DNA of 64,000 bases from Burkholderia sp. Bp9142 (GCF_003853415.1 NZ_QTPP01000026.1:1-64000); one strand, 5' to 3'; shown: positions 1-9,334, counted from the stretch's first letter. The notes: generated from the sequence alone by a model not told the origin. Translations and numbers: made by a program.

Positions 1-331
1 GCATCGCGAAGAACACGCCCTGGTTCGCCTGCGAACCCGAGTTCGGCTGCACGTTCGCGGCTTCCGCGCCGAACAGCGCTTTCACGCGGTCGATCGCCAG
101 CTGCTCGACCACGTCGACGTATTCACAGCCGCCGTAGTAGCGCTTGCCCGGATACCCTTCCGCGTACTTGTTGGTGAGCTGCGAGCCCTGCGCGGCCATC
201 ACGGCCGGGCTCGTGTAGTTTTCCGACGCGATCAGCTCGATGTGGTCTTCCTGGCGGCGGTTCTCGTCCTGAATGGCAGTCCAGAGTTCCGGATCGACAT
301 TGGCGACGGTGCTGGTAGTGCGATTGAACAT
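1..331 (-). CDS. glyA: Serine hydroxymethyltransferase, N-terminal part (runs off the window)
   Basis: The first 110 residues of a PLP enzyme that converts serine and tetrahydrofolate to glycine and methylene-THF. The reverse strand reads MFNRTTSTVANVDPELW, then the family blocks HIELIASENYTSPAVM and TNKYAEGYPGKRYYGG, which are diagnostic for bacterial SHMT. The ATG at 331 is the only in-frame Met near the start. The gene is cut by the window edge, so the active-site lysine is not visible. Burkholderia commonly carries a housekeeping glyA on chromosome 1 (family knowledge). The divergent N-terminus and the setting among accessory oxidoreductases suggest that this is a second, pathway-specific copy. 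Confidence 0.93.
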   Translation of the reverse strand, partial: MFNRTTSTVANVDPELWTAIQDENRRQEDHIELIASENYTSPAVMAAQGSQLTNKYAEGYPGKRYYGGCEYVDVVEQLAIDRVKALFGAEAANVQPNSGSQANQGVFFAM

Positions 332-651
332 GATGATTGATCAAAAGAAAGTGATGGATTGATCCTGGTATGCCGGACTTGCCCGGACCCGCGAAGCCGA
401 GCGCCGGAACGGCGTTCGATGACGTCGACAACCATGCCGCCCCGCGATGCCGGCTGAACGGTTACTCGTCATTGCCATTCCAGCAGACGCAAATTCGTTC
501 AGATAGAAGGATTGCGACAATCCGCTAGGACACATCGCGCGGCGGCCCGGCCAAAAAAAATCGAAGGTCCGCATCGCTGCGGAACCTTCGACCGAACCTG
601 CCGTTCCTGGAGAGGTCGTGCCTGCCCTTCGGCTTCTTGCGAATATGGGGC
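332..651. other. Intergenic region between glyA and the SDR gene
   Basis: About 320 bases without a convincing gene. The only structure seen is the minus-strand terminator at 553-591. The left part should carry the glyA promoter and leader; no riboswitch-like pattern was recognised. Confidence 0.6.
553..591 (-). terminator. Rho-independent terminator after the SDR gene
   Basis: On the minus strand a stem pairs CGAAGGTTCCGC with GCGGACCTTCG around the short loop AGCGAT, with one bulged base. It is followed directly by eight U residues (the A run at 553-560). It lies 60-100 bases after the SDR stop codon and reads in the same direction. Confidence 0.85.
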
Positions 652-1431
652 CTAAACAGCGGAGAAACAGTTGTCGACGAAGAGCTGGGTGCCGCTGACG
701 AAGCTCGATTCGTCCGACGCGAGGAACAGCGCGGCCGCGGCCACTTCCGACGGCTCGCACAGCCGGCCTTGCTGCACCGCGATGGCCGCTTCGGTCGCGT
801 CCACGCCCATCGCCTGCAAATCCTTCAGTTCGCGCATCCCGTGCGGCGTGCGGATGAACCCCGGCGCCAGCGCATTGCAGCGGATACCGCGGTCGCGGTA
901 TTCGACCGCGATCGCTCGCGCGAACATGTGGCATGCGCCCTTGGTCGCGTCGTACAGCACTTCGCCCGGCGTCGCGCAGACGGCCGAGATCGACGACGTG
1001 CAGACGATGCTGCCGCGCCCCTTTTCGAGCATCTGCGGCAGTACCGCCTTCGTCATCAGGAACATGCTCTTCACGTTCACGCCCATCAGCCAGTCCCATT
1101 CCGACTCCTCGATGTCGAGGAACGGCTTGACGATCAGCGTGCCCGCATGATTGAACAGGATGTCGGCATTGCCGTAGTGCTTGCGCGCCGCATCGACCGC
1201 CTGCTGCACGTCCGACTGCTTCGACACGTCGGCGCCGAGGCCGATGGCCTGCAAGCCGGCATCGCGCAGCCGCGCCGCGAGCGTTTCGGCGGCGTCGCCG
1301 TCGCGGTCGATGATCGCCACCTTCGCGCCCTGCGCGGCGAACAGTTCGGACGCGGCACCACCGCACCCGCCCGCGCCGCCGCTCACGATGGCGACCTTGC
1401 CGGCCAGGCGGCCGTCGATCTTGGCATTCAT
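652..1431 (-). CDS. Short-chain dehydrogenase/reductase (classical SDR)
   Basis: A 259-residue NAD(P)-dependent oxidoreductase with a Rossmann fold. The nucleotide-binding loop is a Gly-rich variant (SGGAGGCGG, residues 17-25). The NxAG-type motif is NHAG at 94-97, the catalytic Ser is at about 147, and Tyr160/Lys164 lie in YDATK. The C-terminus has the usual PSEVAAAALFLASDESSFVSG block. The start ATG at 1431 has GGAGA at good spacing. It follows the lactone-oxidase gene on the same strand by about 30 bases, so both are probably one transcript ending at 553-591. The substrate is unknown; a sugar or polyol derivative would fit the neighbour. Confidence 0.88.
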   Translation of the reverse strand: MNAKIDGRLAGKVAIVSGGAGGCGGAASELFAAQGAKVAIIDRDGDAAETLAARLRDAGLQAIGLGADVSKQSDVQQAVDAARKHYGNADILFNHAGTLIVKPFLDIEESEWDWLMGVNVKSMFLMTKAVLPQMLEKGRGSIVCTSSISAVCATPGEVLYDATKGACHMFARAIAVEYRDRGIRCNALAPGFIRTPHGMRELKDLQAMGVDATEAAIAVQQGRLCEPSEVAAAALFLASDESSFVSGTQLFVDNCFSAV

Positions 1432-1464
1432 GCGTCGTTCTCCAGTCTGGTTCGTTCGGACCGC

Positions 1465-2712
1465 TCAGCTGAACAGCGTCCGAAGATGATCGTTGAGGAA
1501 ATAGCCTTCGGGGTCGACACTGCGGCGCAGTTCGCGGAACGCTTCGGCCTTCGGGAACCAGCGGTCCACGTCGTCGCGGTTCGTGAAGTGAAGCTTGCCC
1601 CAGTGCGGACGCGAACCGTAGTCGCGCAGGATGTCGTCGACGTCCTTCAGGAACGGCCAGTAGTCGACGCCGTTCGGGCCGCCCGAGCACGAGATGGTCA
1701 CGCTGTCCTGGTGGTTGAACGGGCTGATCCACGCCGGATCGCCCTTCGTGAAGCGGTACTCGACCGGGAAGATGCAGTCGCGATGCCTGGTGAGGATCAG
1801 GTCGCGCACGCGGCGCAGCGCTTCCTTGCCGTGTTCGGCGGGCACCGCGTACTCGAGTTCGTGGAAATTCGCGACGTAGTCGATCGCATAGACCTCGGCG
1901 CTGTACGCGATCTTCTCGTGCTCGCCTGCGTGGAACGTGCGCGAGTCGGTGACGTCCATCACCTTGATTTCGCACACGTCGTAGTCCTTCTTCGAGTTCG
2001 ACACCTTCGTGGTGTCGGGCAGGCAGTACAGGTGGCGGCTTTCGGACGTCGGGCACCAGAAGAAACCGAAATGCCGATGCCTTGCCGCAAGGTCGTCGTA
2101 CTTTTCCATCAGCGCCTCGAAGTCCTCGCGCCACACGCGGTCGTGCAGCCAGAACGCGTCGGTCACCTGCAGCGTCAGCTCCGAGACCACGCCGAACATG
2201 CCGATATTCACCTGCGTCGCGTGCAGCAGGTCGAGGTCCTGCTGGTCGCCCACTTCCATGATCGAGCCGTCGGGACGGACGATCCGCATCCCGACGACCT
2301 GCGACGACAGGTTGCCGAGCGTCGTCCCCGTGCCGTGCGTGCCCGTCGCCAACGCACCGGCAATGGCCTGCGAATCGATGTCGCCCTGGTTGACGAGCGA
2401 GAAGCCGATGTCCTTCAGGTGGCGCGTCACCGCGTTGATCCGCGTGCCGGCCTTCACCGTGACGCGCTTTTGCCGTTCGTCGACCGCGACGATGCCCTGG
2501 TAGTCCTGCAACGACAGCAGCAGGCCGCTCGTCGCGACAACCGGCGTGAACGAATGTCCCGATCCCGCGCATCGGACGTTCTTGCCCTGGCTGGTCGCGG
2601 CATGCACCAGCTCGGCAATCTCCGCCTCGCTGGTCGGCGACGCCATGTGCGCGGCCACGCACGACTGATTGCCTACCCAGTTCCGCCAGAATCCGCCACG
2701 TGGAAGCGCCAT
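1465..2712 (-). CDS. FAD-linked sugar-1,4-lactone oxidase (D-arabinono-lactone oxidase family)
   Basis: A 415-residue flavoprotein of the L-gulono/D-arabinono-lactone oxidase family. An N-terminal PCMH-type FAD domain carries GSGHSF at residues 51-56; His53 is the expected covalent FAD attachment residue. GTHGTGTTLGNL and NIGMFGVVSELTL follow. The C-terminal half matches the ALO domain and ends with FRELRRSVDPEGYFLNDHL. The ATG at 2712 is preceded by GGAGAG; a TTG one codon earlier lacks such support. The protein probably oxidises a sugar or polyol and feeds the SDR encoded downstream. The divergent AraC gene is a likely regulator. Exact substrate unknown. Confidence 0.85.
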   Translation of the reverse strand: MALPRGGFWRNWVGNQSCVAAHMASPTSEAEIAELVHAATSQGKNVRCAGSGHSFTPVVATSGLLLSLQDYQGIVAVDERQKRVTVKAGTRINAVTRHLKDIGFSLVNQGDIDSQAIAGALATGTHGTGTTLGNLSSQVVGMRIVRPDGSIMEVGDQQDLDLLHATQVNIGMFGVVSELTLQVTDAFWLHDRVWREDFEALMEKYDDLAARHRHFGFFWCPTSESRHLYCLPDTTKVSNSKKDYDVCEIKVMDVTDSRTFHAGEHEKIAYSAEVYAIDYVANFHELEYAVPAEHGKEALRRVRDLILTRHRDCIFPVEYRFTKGDPAWISPFNHQDSVTISCSGGPNGVDYWPFLKDVDDILRDYGSRPHWGKLHFTNRDDVDRWFPKAEAFRELRRSVDPEGYFLNDHLRTLFS

Positions 2713-2965
2713 CAACGTCTCTCCAGAAGTGCGCCGGCCGTCCCGCGCCGGCAGCCGTGTTCGGGTCGGCCGGCAACGAAGCGGGATAGTCCCGGCGCCG
2801 GCGCGATGCGTCGTGTTCGTATCAAAGGTATTGCGCCGGCCGGCTTTTCACTATCGGATTTCGGCAAGCGAGGGTTTCCACGGGGAATCGGGCCGCCGGG
2901 GCTTTTTTGACCGGCGCGTCGAGCGGATACAATGAATCGATCCGGCCCGCCCCCTCCCGACTCCG

Positions 2966-3970
2966 ATGACGCCGTCTGCCGATCCGCGCGATTACTCTGG
3001 CGCCCCGTCGTTCGCACGCACGGTGGCGTTCTGCGCGTTCACCGACGTGGAGGAACAGGCGCGGATCTTCGACGGCTGGGATCTCAACTACACGCAGATC
3101 TCGGGCGGCCCGTTTCATGGCTCGTCATCCATCGTGTCGCTCGGCGGCATCCGGCTGCTGGTCGAGGATCTCGACAAGGTGATCCTGCAGCAGGGCGCGG
3201 TGCCGTCGGACCGCATCGCGGTGGCCGTGCCGCTGGAGCTCGAAGGCCATGCGCGGATGTGCGGCGAGAAGAGCGGCCGCGACAGCCTGCATGTGTTCTC
3301 GAGCCAGCCGGTGTTCGAGTTCTATTCACCTGACAGGCACGTGCTCGTGAACGTCGAGATCGAGCCCGACAAGCTGTCGACCGAGGCGCTGCGCACGCTC
3401 GCCGCGTCGCTGCGGGCCCGCACCTTCGCGCCGCTGATCCCGATGACGGCCCAGGTCGCGGACCGCCTGCGCGACCTGCTGCGCCACACGATGGCCGCGG
3501 CCGCGAAAAGCACGCCGATCGGGGACGTGACGACGCAGGCGCGGATCGAACTGCTCGAGCGGACCGTGCTGTATGCGATTTCCGAAGCCATGACGGTGCC
3601 CGCGCCGGACGTGGATGCACTCGCGTCGCGTTCGACGAAGTACTGGTCACTCGTCAACGCGGTGCAGGAGCGGCTGCAGGATGCGTCGACGTGCCCGCTG
3701 TCGATCGCCGAACTGTGCGTGCAGCTCGGCATCAGCCGGCGTACCGCTCAATATGCGTTCAACGACACGCTCAATCTCAATCCGATCGCGTACCTGCGCG
3801 CCGTCCGGCTGAATCACGTTCGGCGCGAGCTGCGGCTGGGCGGGTCGGTGACGTCCGCTGCGACGAAGTGGGGATTCTGGCACCTGAGCAGTTTCGCGCA
3901 GGACTACCGGACGATGTTCGGCGAGTTGCCGTCGGCGACGGCGAGGCGCTACGCACACCGGGAAAGCTGA
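2966..3970 (+). CDS. AraC-family transcriptional regulator (EutR-like)
   Basis: A 334-residue protein with an uncharacterised N-terminal sensing region and a C-terminal AraC/XylS double helix-turn-helix, about residues 235-330 (SIAELCVQLGISRRTAQYAF for the first HTH; the second ends GFWHLSSFAQDYRTMFGELPS). The N-terminal blocks resemble EutR-type regulators, which respond to small metabolites. The gene is divergent from the lactone oxidase/SDR pair across about 250 bases and is the obvious candidate regulator of that pair, possibly of glyA too. The effector is not known. Confidence 0.85.
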   Translation: MTPSADPRDYSGAPSFARTVAFCAFTDVEEQARIFDGWDLNYTQISGGPFHGSSSIVSLGGIRLLVEDLDKVILQQGAVPSDRIAVAVPLELEGHARMCGEKSGRDSLHVFSSQPVFEFYSPDRHVLVNVEIEPDKLSTEALRTLAASLRARTFAPLIPMTAQVADRLRDLLRHTMAAAAKSTPIGDVTTQARIELLERTVLYAISEAMTVPAPDVDALASRSTKYWSLVNAVQERLQDASTCPLSIAELCVQLGISRRTAQYAFNDTLNLNPIAYLRAVRLNHVRRELRLGGSVTSAATKWGFWHLSSFAQDYRTMFGELPSATARRYAHRES

Positions 3971-4208
3971 ACGTCGACCGTGCGCGATGCGATGCTATTC
4001 AGATGTGCGGTGGAATTAGTTGCCCGAGAAACCACAGGGCGCGCCGCACGGCATTGACGCGTAATACACGGGTGTTCGCAATGAAGAAGCGCTCAATCGC
4101 GCCGCGCATTCCGGATCGCCTTGCAGCGATCGCGAATCGGGCACGTGATGCGTGGGGGAAGGGGAAAATCGCGTGAGCGAGCGGCAGCGCCACCACTCAC
4201 GCGACGAC

Positions 4209-4225
4209 GTGCGGCAGCGCCGCAC
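4209..4225. repeat. Perfect hairpin after the nuclease gene
   Basis: GTGCGGC-AGC-GCCGCAC forms a 7-bp perfect stem with a 3-base loop about 30 bases beyond the nuclease stop. No U run follows, so it is at best a weak terminator or an RNA 3'-end protector. The rest of the 282-base gap (3971-4252) shows nothing else. Confidence 0.45.
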
Positions 4226-4252
4226 GCCGTGCTTCAAACGCTCGACCGGCGC

Positions 4253-6067
4253 TCAGCGCCCGCCGCCCGGCAGCGCGATATCGATCAGCACCGGATCGTG
4301 ATCCGACGAGCGATACGCATCCGGCGCGTAGAAGGTCTTCTGCTGCTCGGCCGACTTGTACGCGAGCGTGTACTGCAGCGCGAGCGGCTCGTCCGCATTG
4401 ATGTGCCATTCGTGCACGGCCTTCACGTGCGATGCAAGCGGCAGCGACGCGAGTGCGTGATCGAGATAGCCGGCTTCGCCGTTGTACACGTAGCTGTACG
4501 CGTTGGCGCCGATCCAGCGCGACACCAGGTTGCGGTAGCCGCGCGATTCGAGCAGGCGGATCGGGTCTTCATGCGTGTAGCTGTTGAAGTCGCCGATCAG
4601 CAGCGTGCCCTGCCCCGCGACACCCGTCGGCGTGCCGGCGAGCCAGTCGGCCAGCTTCGCGGCCGCGCGCGTGCGCGTCGGGTTCCAGCAGCCCTGGCCA
4701 TCGCCCTGGTCGAGGTCGTCGTTCGCCGCGTCCGGGCAGTTCTTCGACTTCAGGTGATTGACCGCGATCGTCAGCGCCTGCTTGTTGCCGCCGACACGCC
4801 GGAACGACTGCGCGAGCGGCTGGCGGTTCTTGTCGTCGATCGCGAGCGTCGACGCACGGCCGACGGGTTCGACCTTGCGGCTGTCGTAGATCATCGCGAC
4901 CGTGATCGCGTCGCCGCCGAGGCGCGACGTGCCCGGATCGACGACGCGCCAGCTGCCGCCGAGCTTCGCCGCGAGCTGGTGCACCGCGCTCAGTTCGCCG
5001 TAGCCGTTGTTCTGGATTTCCATCAGGCCGATCACGTCGGCATCGAGCGCCTTCAGCGCGCTGACGATCTTCGCTTCCTGACGCTGGAACTCCTGGTAGT
5101 TCTTCGCACCGCGGTTGTTCGGATCGTCGAAGCCGCCGCCGAGACCGTTGCCGTTGAAGTAGTTGAGGACGTTGAACGACGCGACGCGCAGGTTCGATTT
5201 CGGATCGCGCGCCGGTGCATGGGTGCGCGGGTTCGAGCGCGTGTCGAACGCCGGCGCGGCCGCGCCGGGCAGCGGCTGCACGCGCCATGCGCCGTAGCGC
5301 ACCTCGAGCACGCCTTCGACGTCGCGCACGGTGTAGCCCGAGCGCAGCGTGTTCGCGGCCGACAGTTCCGGCGCCGGATACGGCACGGTCGCCGGATTCT
5401 GCTTGTTCGAGCCGTCGTCGAGGACCAGCCGGTTGCGTGCGTTCGCATCGATCTGCGTCTGCGCCTGCGACGGCGGCACCACGCTCGTCGGCGTGCGCAG
5501 TCGGCCGTTGCTCAGCATCACGCTGCCGTAGCGGCCGAGCTCGTAGTTGTCGGTGACGGTCAGCGTCTGCGGCAGGCGCACCCGCATCCCTTCATAAGCG
5601 GCGAACGCATTCGGGTTCTCGACCGGCAGCGAGAGCGTTGCCGGCGTGACCGCCTGGCCGTTCGCGCACACCGCGATCGCGCCCGACAGCGTGAGCTGCG
5701 TCTGCCCGTACTTCTCCTCGACCTTGCCCGTCACGTGCACGAGATCGCCGGCCTTCGCGCGCGCTTTCGGCGCATAGACGAACAGGCCTTCGGACACGCC
5801 CGGCTGGTTGCGGCGCTGCGCGTCGGCCTGCTGGACGAAGAAGCCGCCGAAGCCGTCCGTGCCGCCGAACTCGGCCGTCACGACCGCTTCGATCGACACG
5901 TTCTGGCCTGCGAGCGGCGACGGCGCGCCCGGCCCCTGGATGTCGGCGATCGGCGTCGTGCTGCCGCCGCAGCTCGGGCTGACGGGGGCGGCCGTGGCGG
6001 CCAGGACGGGCGCGGCAAGCGTGGGCAGCAGCAATAGCGGGGCAAACAGGCGGATTGTCGAGCGCAT
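4253..6067 (-). CDS. Secreted ExeM/NucH-family endonuclease
   Basis: 604 residues. A clear Sec signal peptide (MRSTIRLFAPLLLLPTLAAP, cleaved near residue 23-26) is followed by an OB-like domain (about 40-260) and an endonuclease/exonuclease/phosphatase domain (about 290-600). The EEP catalytic features are visible: VASFNVLNYF, LMEIQNN, NHLKSK, IGDFNSY, and a C-terminal SSDHDPVLID with the catalytic Asp-His pair. This family includes extracellular DNases used for nutrient recovery or biofilm DNA turnover. It stands alone, convergent with the AraC gene and downstream of copD on the same strand across 211 bases. Confidence 0.9.
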   Translation of the reverse strand: MRSTIRLFAPLLLLPTLAAPVLAATAAPVSPSCGGSTTPIADIQGPGAPSPLAGQNVSIEAVVTAEFGGTDGFGGFFVQQADAQRRNQPGVSEGLFVYAPKARAKAGDLVHVTGKVEEKYGQTQLTLSGAIAVCANGQAVTPATLSLPVENPNAFAAYEGMRVRLPQTLTVTDNYELGRYGSVMLSNGRLRTPTSVVPPSQAQTQIDANARNRLVLDDGSNKQNPATVPYPAPELSAANTLRSGYTVRDVEGVLEVRYGAWRVQPLPGAAAPAFDTRSNPRTHAPARDPKSNLRVASFNVLNYFNGNGLGGGFDDPNNRGAKNYQEFQRQEAKIVSALKALDADVIGLMEIQNNGYGELSAVHQLAAKLGGSWRVVDPGTSRLGGDAITVAMIYDSRKVEPVGRASTLAIDDKNRQPLAQSFRRVGGNKQALTIAVNHLKSKNCPDAANDDLDQGDGQGCWNPTRTRAAAKLADWLAGTPTGVAGQGTLLIGDFNSYTHEDPIRLLESRGYRNLVSRWIGANAYSYVYNGEAGYLDHALASLPLASHVKAVHEWHINADEPLALQYTLAYKSAEQQKTFYAPDAYRSSDHDPVLIDIALPGGGR

Positions 6068-6278
6068 GACGGGGAATCCCGGTTGTGAGGGTGGCGAAAG
6101 CTTAGCGGCGCTTGGTGACAGTTTTTGGTAATCGCGAGACAGGCAAATGTAATTTTCTGTCTCGCTCCGCCGTTGCGACCGGCCGCGCGCTCGCGGCCGG
6201 AAAGCGGGAAATCGCCCGACAAGTGCCGCCCCTGTTCCGACGATTTCCCGATGCCGGCTTCACCCGCCGGCCGCGGTG

Positions 6279-7220
6279 CTAAACCGTCCCCGGCAACGCG
6301 CTCGACACGAGCAACGCCGCCACCATCAGCACGCCGGCGAGCACGACCGCCTCGATCCGCAGCACCGCGCCGAACCGGCGCAATGCGACGACCGGGACCG
6401 CAACCGCCGGATCCTTCAGCGCGGCCATCAGCTTCGGCATCCCGAAGAACCGGTTGTGTCCGCCGAGCGCCGCCGCGATCAGCACGAGGGCGAGCTTGAG
6501 CAGCAGGATCTGTCCGTACGTCGACGTGAAGAGGTTGTTCGGCGTATCGACACCGCGCCACCCGTTGTACGCGCCGGTCGCAAACAGCATGGCCAGTGCA
6601 ACCGTCGACGTATCGGAAAGTGCCTGCACGAACGACGCGCCGGTCATGCGCTCGCTCGCGGGCATCCCGGCGAATCGCGACATCACGCCGAATGCCGTCA
6701 CGAACACGAGTCCGACCCACGCGCTGATCGCCAGCAGATGCAGCCAGTCGACCCACACCGGCACGCTGAACAGCCCCGCATCGACCGGATGCCCGCCGTT
6801 GCTGCGCGCCAGCGCGACGCCCGCGAGCGCGGCCCACAGCACGAACGGAAAGCGCGTATCGGTCGCGCGCCGCAGGAACGACAGCAGCACGACGACGGCC
6901 ATGAACACGGCGCCGGCCAGCCACGCATGACCGAACCCGGTGCCGGCCAGCATCGAGCGAACGGCCGGCCCCGCGTCGAGCAGCGCCACTTCGCTCATCA
7001 ACGCGCAATGCGCCCAGAACGCCGTGATGCTCGCGAGCAGCGACACGACAGACGCAGCGCGCAGCGTCGCGACGAGCCGCCGCGCGAGGTCGCGCTGCCA
7101 CGCCGACACGCCGCGTGCGAGCCAGTGGCTGCCCAGCAGCGCGCCGACGACGACGGCGAACCCGGCGTTCTGGATCGCCACCGCCGCCAGCCGCAGCATG
7201 CCGACGAAGCCCTCGTTCAC
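6279..7220 (-). CDS. copD: Copper resistance membrane protein CopD
   Basis: 313 residues, strongly hydrophobic with about eight predicted membrane segments, matching the CopD/YcnJ family that moves copper across the inner membrane with CopC. Recognisable blocks are the HWLARG and HCALMSEV region near the N-terminus, SNGGHPVDAG and VDWLHLLAISAWVGLVF in the middle, and LLLKLALVLIAAALGGHNRF near the end. I start it at the GTG at 7220, which overlaps the copC stop by four bases (GTGA) and gives the expected N-terminus; a start at 7283 would add a non-membrane tail read through copC. It is the last gene of the copper operon. Confidence 0.88.
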   Translation of the reverse strand: MNEGFVGMLRLAAVAIQNAGFAVVVGALLGSHWLARGVSAWQRDLARRLVATLRAASVVSLLASITAFWAHCALMSEVALLDAGPAVRSMLAGTGFGHAWLAGAVFMAVVVLLSFLRRATDTRFPFVLWAALAGVALARSNGGHPVDAGLFSVPVWVDWLHLLAISAWVGLVFVTAFGVMSRFAGMPASERMTGASFVQALSDTSTVALAMLFATGAYNGWRGVDTPNNLFTSTYGQILLLKLALVLIAAALGGHNRFFGMPKLMAALKDPAVAVPVVALRRFGAVLRIEAVVLAGVLMVAALLVSSALPGTV

Positions 7221-7609
7221 CCTTTCACCTTGAACGTGTAGGTGCCCTTGGTGCGATGCGCGTCGGCCGTCATCGCCGCCCATTGCACGGTGTACGCGCC
7301 CGGCGCGAGCGTCGGCAGCGCGACGGTCATCACGCGCGGCGTCGCCGGATCGACTTTCGCCTTGTCGTGCGCGACGGGCTTGCCGTTCGCGTCCGACACC
7401 TTCACCGAACTGAACGTCGGTTCGAGATCTTCGTTGAACGCAAGCCGCAACGTGTCGGGAGCGGTGTCGACCGTGCTGCCGGTCGCGGGCGTCGCGCTTT
7501 CCAGCTTGCCGTGCGCCGAGGCCGCAACCGGCGCGGCGGCGATCAGCGCGCCGGCCGCGACGAAGCCGGCAAGCCGCCTGAGTGTCGTGATCGTCGTATG
7601 CATGTTCAT
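7217..7609 (-). CDS. copC: Periplasmic copper-binding protein CopC
   Basis: 130 residues with a Sec signal ending at ...VAASA|HGKLE, so the mature protein begins with His, the known N-terminal Cu(II) ligand. The second half of the site, Asp-x-His in MTADAHRTKG, is also present, so the canonical Cu(II) site is intact. The rest is the compact CopC beta-barrel, ending TYTFKVKG. The ATG at 7609 has GAGGGTGG upstream and lies 8 bases after the CusF-like stop codon. It is translationally coupled to copD. Confidence 0.92.
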   Translation of the reverse strand: MNMHTTITTLRRLAGFVAAGALIAAAPVAASAHGKLESATPATGSTVDTAPDTLRLAFNEDLEPTFSSVKVSDANGKPVAHDKAKVDPATPRVMTVALPTLAPGAYTVQWAAMTADAHRTKGTYTFKVKG

Positions 7610-7617
7610 ACCCACCC

Positions 7618-7965
7618 TCACGGCTTGCGCAGTTCGACGACGGTCAATGCACCGCCCACGTCCTCGGCGACGAAATCGATCTTGTCGCCGGCCTTGACCT
7701 GCGACACCATCGCCGGATCCTTGACCTTGAACACCATCGTCATCGCATCCATCCCGAGGTTCTCCAGCGGGCCGTGCTTGATCGTCAGCTTGCCAGCGGC
7801 CGTGTCGACCTTGCGGATCTCGCCGTGCGACATCGCGCGTGTCGCGGCGGCGCCCTGCTTCGCGTTGCCGCCCATGTCCATGCCGGCCATGTCGCCGGCC
7901 GCGTATGACGCGGCCGAAAACACCAGCGCGCAACCCGTTGCAATCGAAACCAGTTCCTTCTTCAT
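7618..7965 (-). CDS. CusF-like periplasmic copper chaperone (Met in place of Trp)
   Basis: 115 residues with a Sec signal (cleavage near Ala23), a Met-rich linker (GDMAGMDMGG) and a CusF-type OB fold. Aligned on the CusF site, His64, Met75 and Met77 match the His/Met/Met Cu(I)/Ag(I) ligands. The position of the E. coli Trp that caps the metal by a cation-pi contact is Met72. The protein should receive copper in the periplasm and pass it to an efflux or oxidase partner. It lies between the multicopper oxidase and copC in one operon. Confidence 0.87.
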   Translation of the reverse strand: MKKELVSIATGCALVFSAASYAAGDMAGMDMGGNAKQGAAATRAMSHGEIRKVDTAAGKLTIKHGPLENLGMDAMTMVFKVKDPAMVSQVKAGDKIDFVAEDVGGALTVVELRKP

Positions 7966-8037
7966 CGTGCCTGCTCCATCCAGAGTGAGTGAAATGAAAC
8001 CGGCGGCCGCATCGTCACGGCCGCCGCATGCCGCCGC

Positions 8038-9333
8038 TCAGCCGTCCGGCAATTCGCCGGTGTATTCGTAGGCGACGGTGCCCTTCGGATGCCGGAACCA
8101 GCCCGGATCGCGATAGTCGTTGCGGCCGAGCCCCTGCCGCACCTTGCAGACCGTGAACATGCCGCCCATTTCCAGCGGCCCGAACGGGCCGGTGCCCGTC
8201 ATCATCGGCAGCGTGTTGTCGGGCAGCGGCATCTCCATGCCGCCCATCGCGCCGCCGGTGCTGCCCATCGCCATGTAGTCGGGCACGAGCTTGCCGATGC
8301 GCTTCGCGAGATCCTTCTGCGGCACGCCGATCAGGTTCGGCACCTGGTGGCCCATCGCATTCATCGTGTGATGCGACTTGTGGCAATGGAACGCCCAGTC
8401 GCCGGGGCGATCGGCGGTGAACTCGATCGCGCGCATCTGGCCGACCGCGACGTCGGCCGTCACCTCCGGCCAGCGCGCCGCCGGCGGAATCCAGCCGCCG
8501 TCCGTGCCGGCAACCTCGAAGCTGTAGCCGTGCAGGTGGATCGGATGGTTCGTCATCGTCAGGTTGCCGAAACGAATCCGCACGCGGTCGCCCGCCCGCA
8601 CCGGCAGCGGGTCGATGCCCGGGAACACGCGCGAGTTGAACGTCCACATGTTGAAGTCCGTCATCTCGTTCACGCGCGGCGTGTAGCTGCCCGGATCGAT
8701 GTCGTACGCGGCGAGCAGGAACACGAAGTCGCGATCGACCGGCATCGTCGCGCGATCCTTCGGGTGCACGATGAACATGCCCATCATCCCCATCGCCATC
8801 TGCACCATCTCGTCGGCATGCGGGTGATACATGAACGTGCCGTGCGCCTCCAGCTGGAACTCGTAGACGAAGGTCTTGCCGGGCGGGATATGCGGCTGCG
8901 TGAGACCGCCGACGCCGTCCATCCCGTTGGGCAGCCGCAGCCCGTGCCAGTGGATCGTCGTGTGCTCGGGCAGCCGGTTCGTCACGAAGATGCGGACCTT
9001 GTCGCCTTCGACGGCCTCGATCGTCGGGCCCGGCGACTGGCCGTTGTAGCCCCACAGGTTCGCGTTCATCCCGGGCGCCATCTCGCGCACGACCGGCTCG
9101 GCCGTCAGGTGGAACTCCTTCCAGCCGTTCTTCATCCGCCACGGCAGCGTCCAGCCGTTCAGCGTCGCGACGGGCGTGTACGGGCGGCCGTTGGGCGGCA
9201 CAAGCGGCGGCTGCGTGCCGGCTTTCGCCATCGTGGGCGCTTCGGGCAGCGACGCGGCGCCGGCCTTGCTGACCATCGCCGCACCGAGCAGCGCGGCGCC
9301 CGAGCCGCTGAGAAATTGTCGACGGGACACCAT
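8038..9333 (-). CDS. Tat-exported multicopper oxidase
   Basis: 431 residues. It begins MVSRRQFLSGSG, a twin-arginine signal. All four copper motifs are present: HWHGLRLP, YHPHADE, NHPIHLHG and FHCHKSHHTM, giving a type 1 and a trinuclear centre. Met-rich patches (QMAMGMMGM, GGAMGGMEM) fit a cuprous oxidase. The likely role is oxidation of Cu(I) to less toxic Cu(II) in the periplasm. Its ATG lies one base after the stop of the TolC-type gene, so the two are co-translated. It is close to the two-domain-like MCOs found next to copCD in Burkholderia and Cupriavidus. Confidence 0.92.
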   Translation of the reverse strand: MVSRRQFLSGSGAALLGAAMVSKAGAASLPEAPTMAKAGTQPPLVPPNGRPYTPVATLNGWTLPWRMKNGWKEFHLTAEPVVREMAPGMNANLWGYNGQSPGPTIEAVEGDKVRIFVTNRLPEHTTIHWHGLRLPNGMDGVGGLTQPHIPPGKTFVYEFQLEAHGTFMYHPHADEMVQMAMGMMGMFIVHPKDRATMPVDRDFVFLLAAYDIDPGSYTPRVNEMTDFNMWTFNSRVFPGIDPLPVRAGDRVRIRFGNLTMTNHPIHLHGYSFEVAGTDGGWIPPAARWPEVTADVAVGQMRAIEFTADRPGDWAFHCHKSHHTMNAMGHQVPNLIGVPQKDLAKRIGKLVPDYMAMGSTGGAMGGMEMPLPDNTLPMMTGTGPFGPLEMGGMFTVCKVRQGLGRNDYRDPGWFRHPKGTVAYEYTGELPDG

Positions 9334-9334
9334 G

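Noticed and set aside
2893..2899. Terminator suggested by a T run
   Set aside because: No convincing stem before the TTTTTT; it lies in a divergent promoter.
637..2910. Long open frame opposite the SDR and lactone-oxidase genes
   Set aside because: Arg-rich, no domain, antisense to two well-supported genes; a normal result of high GC at third positions.
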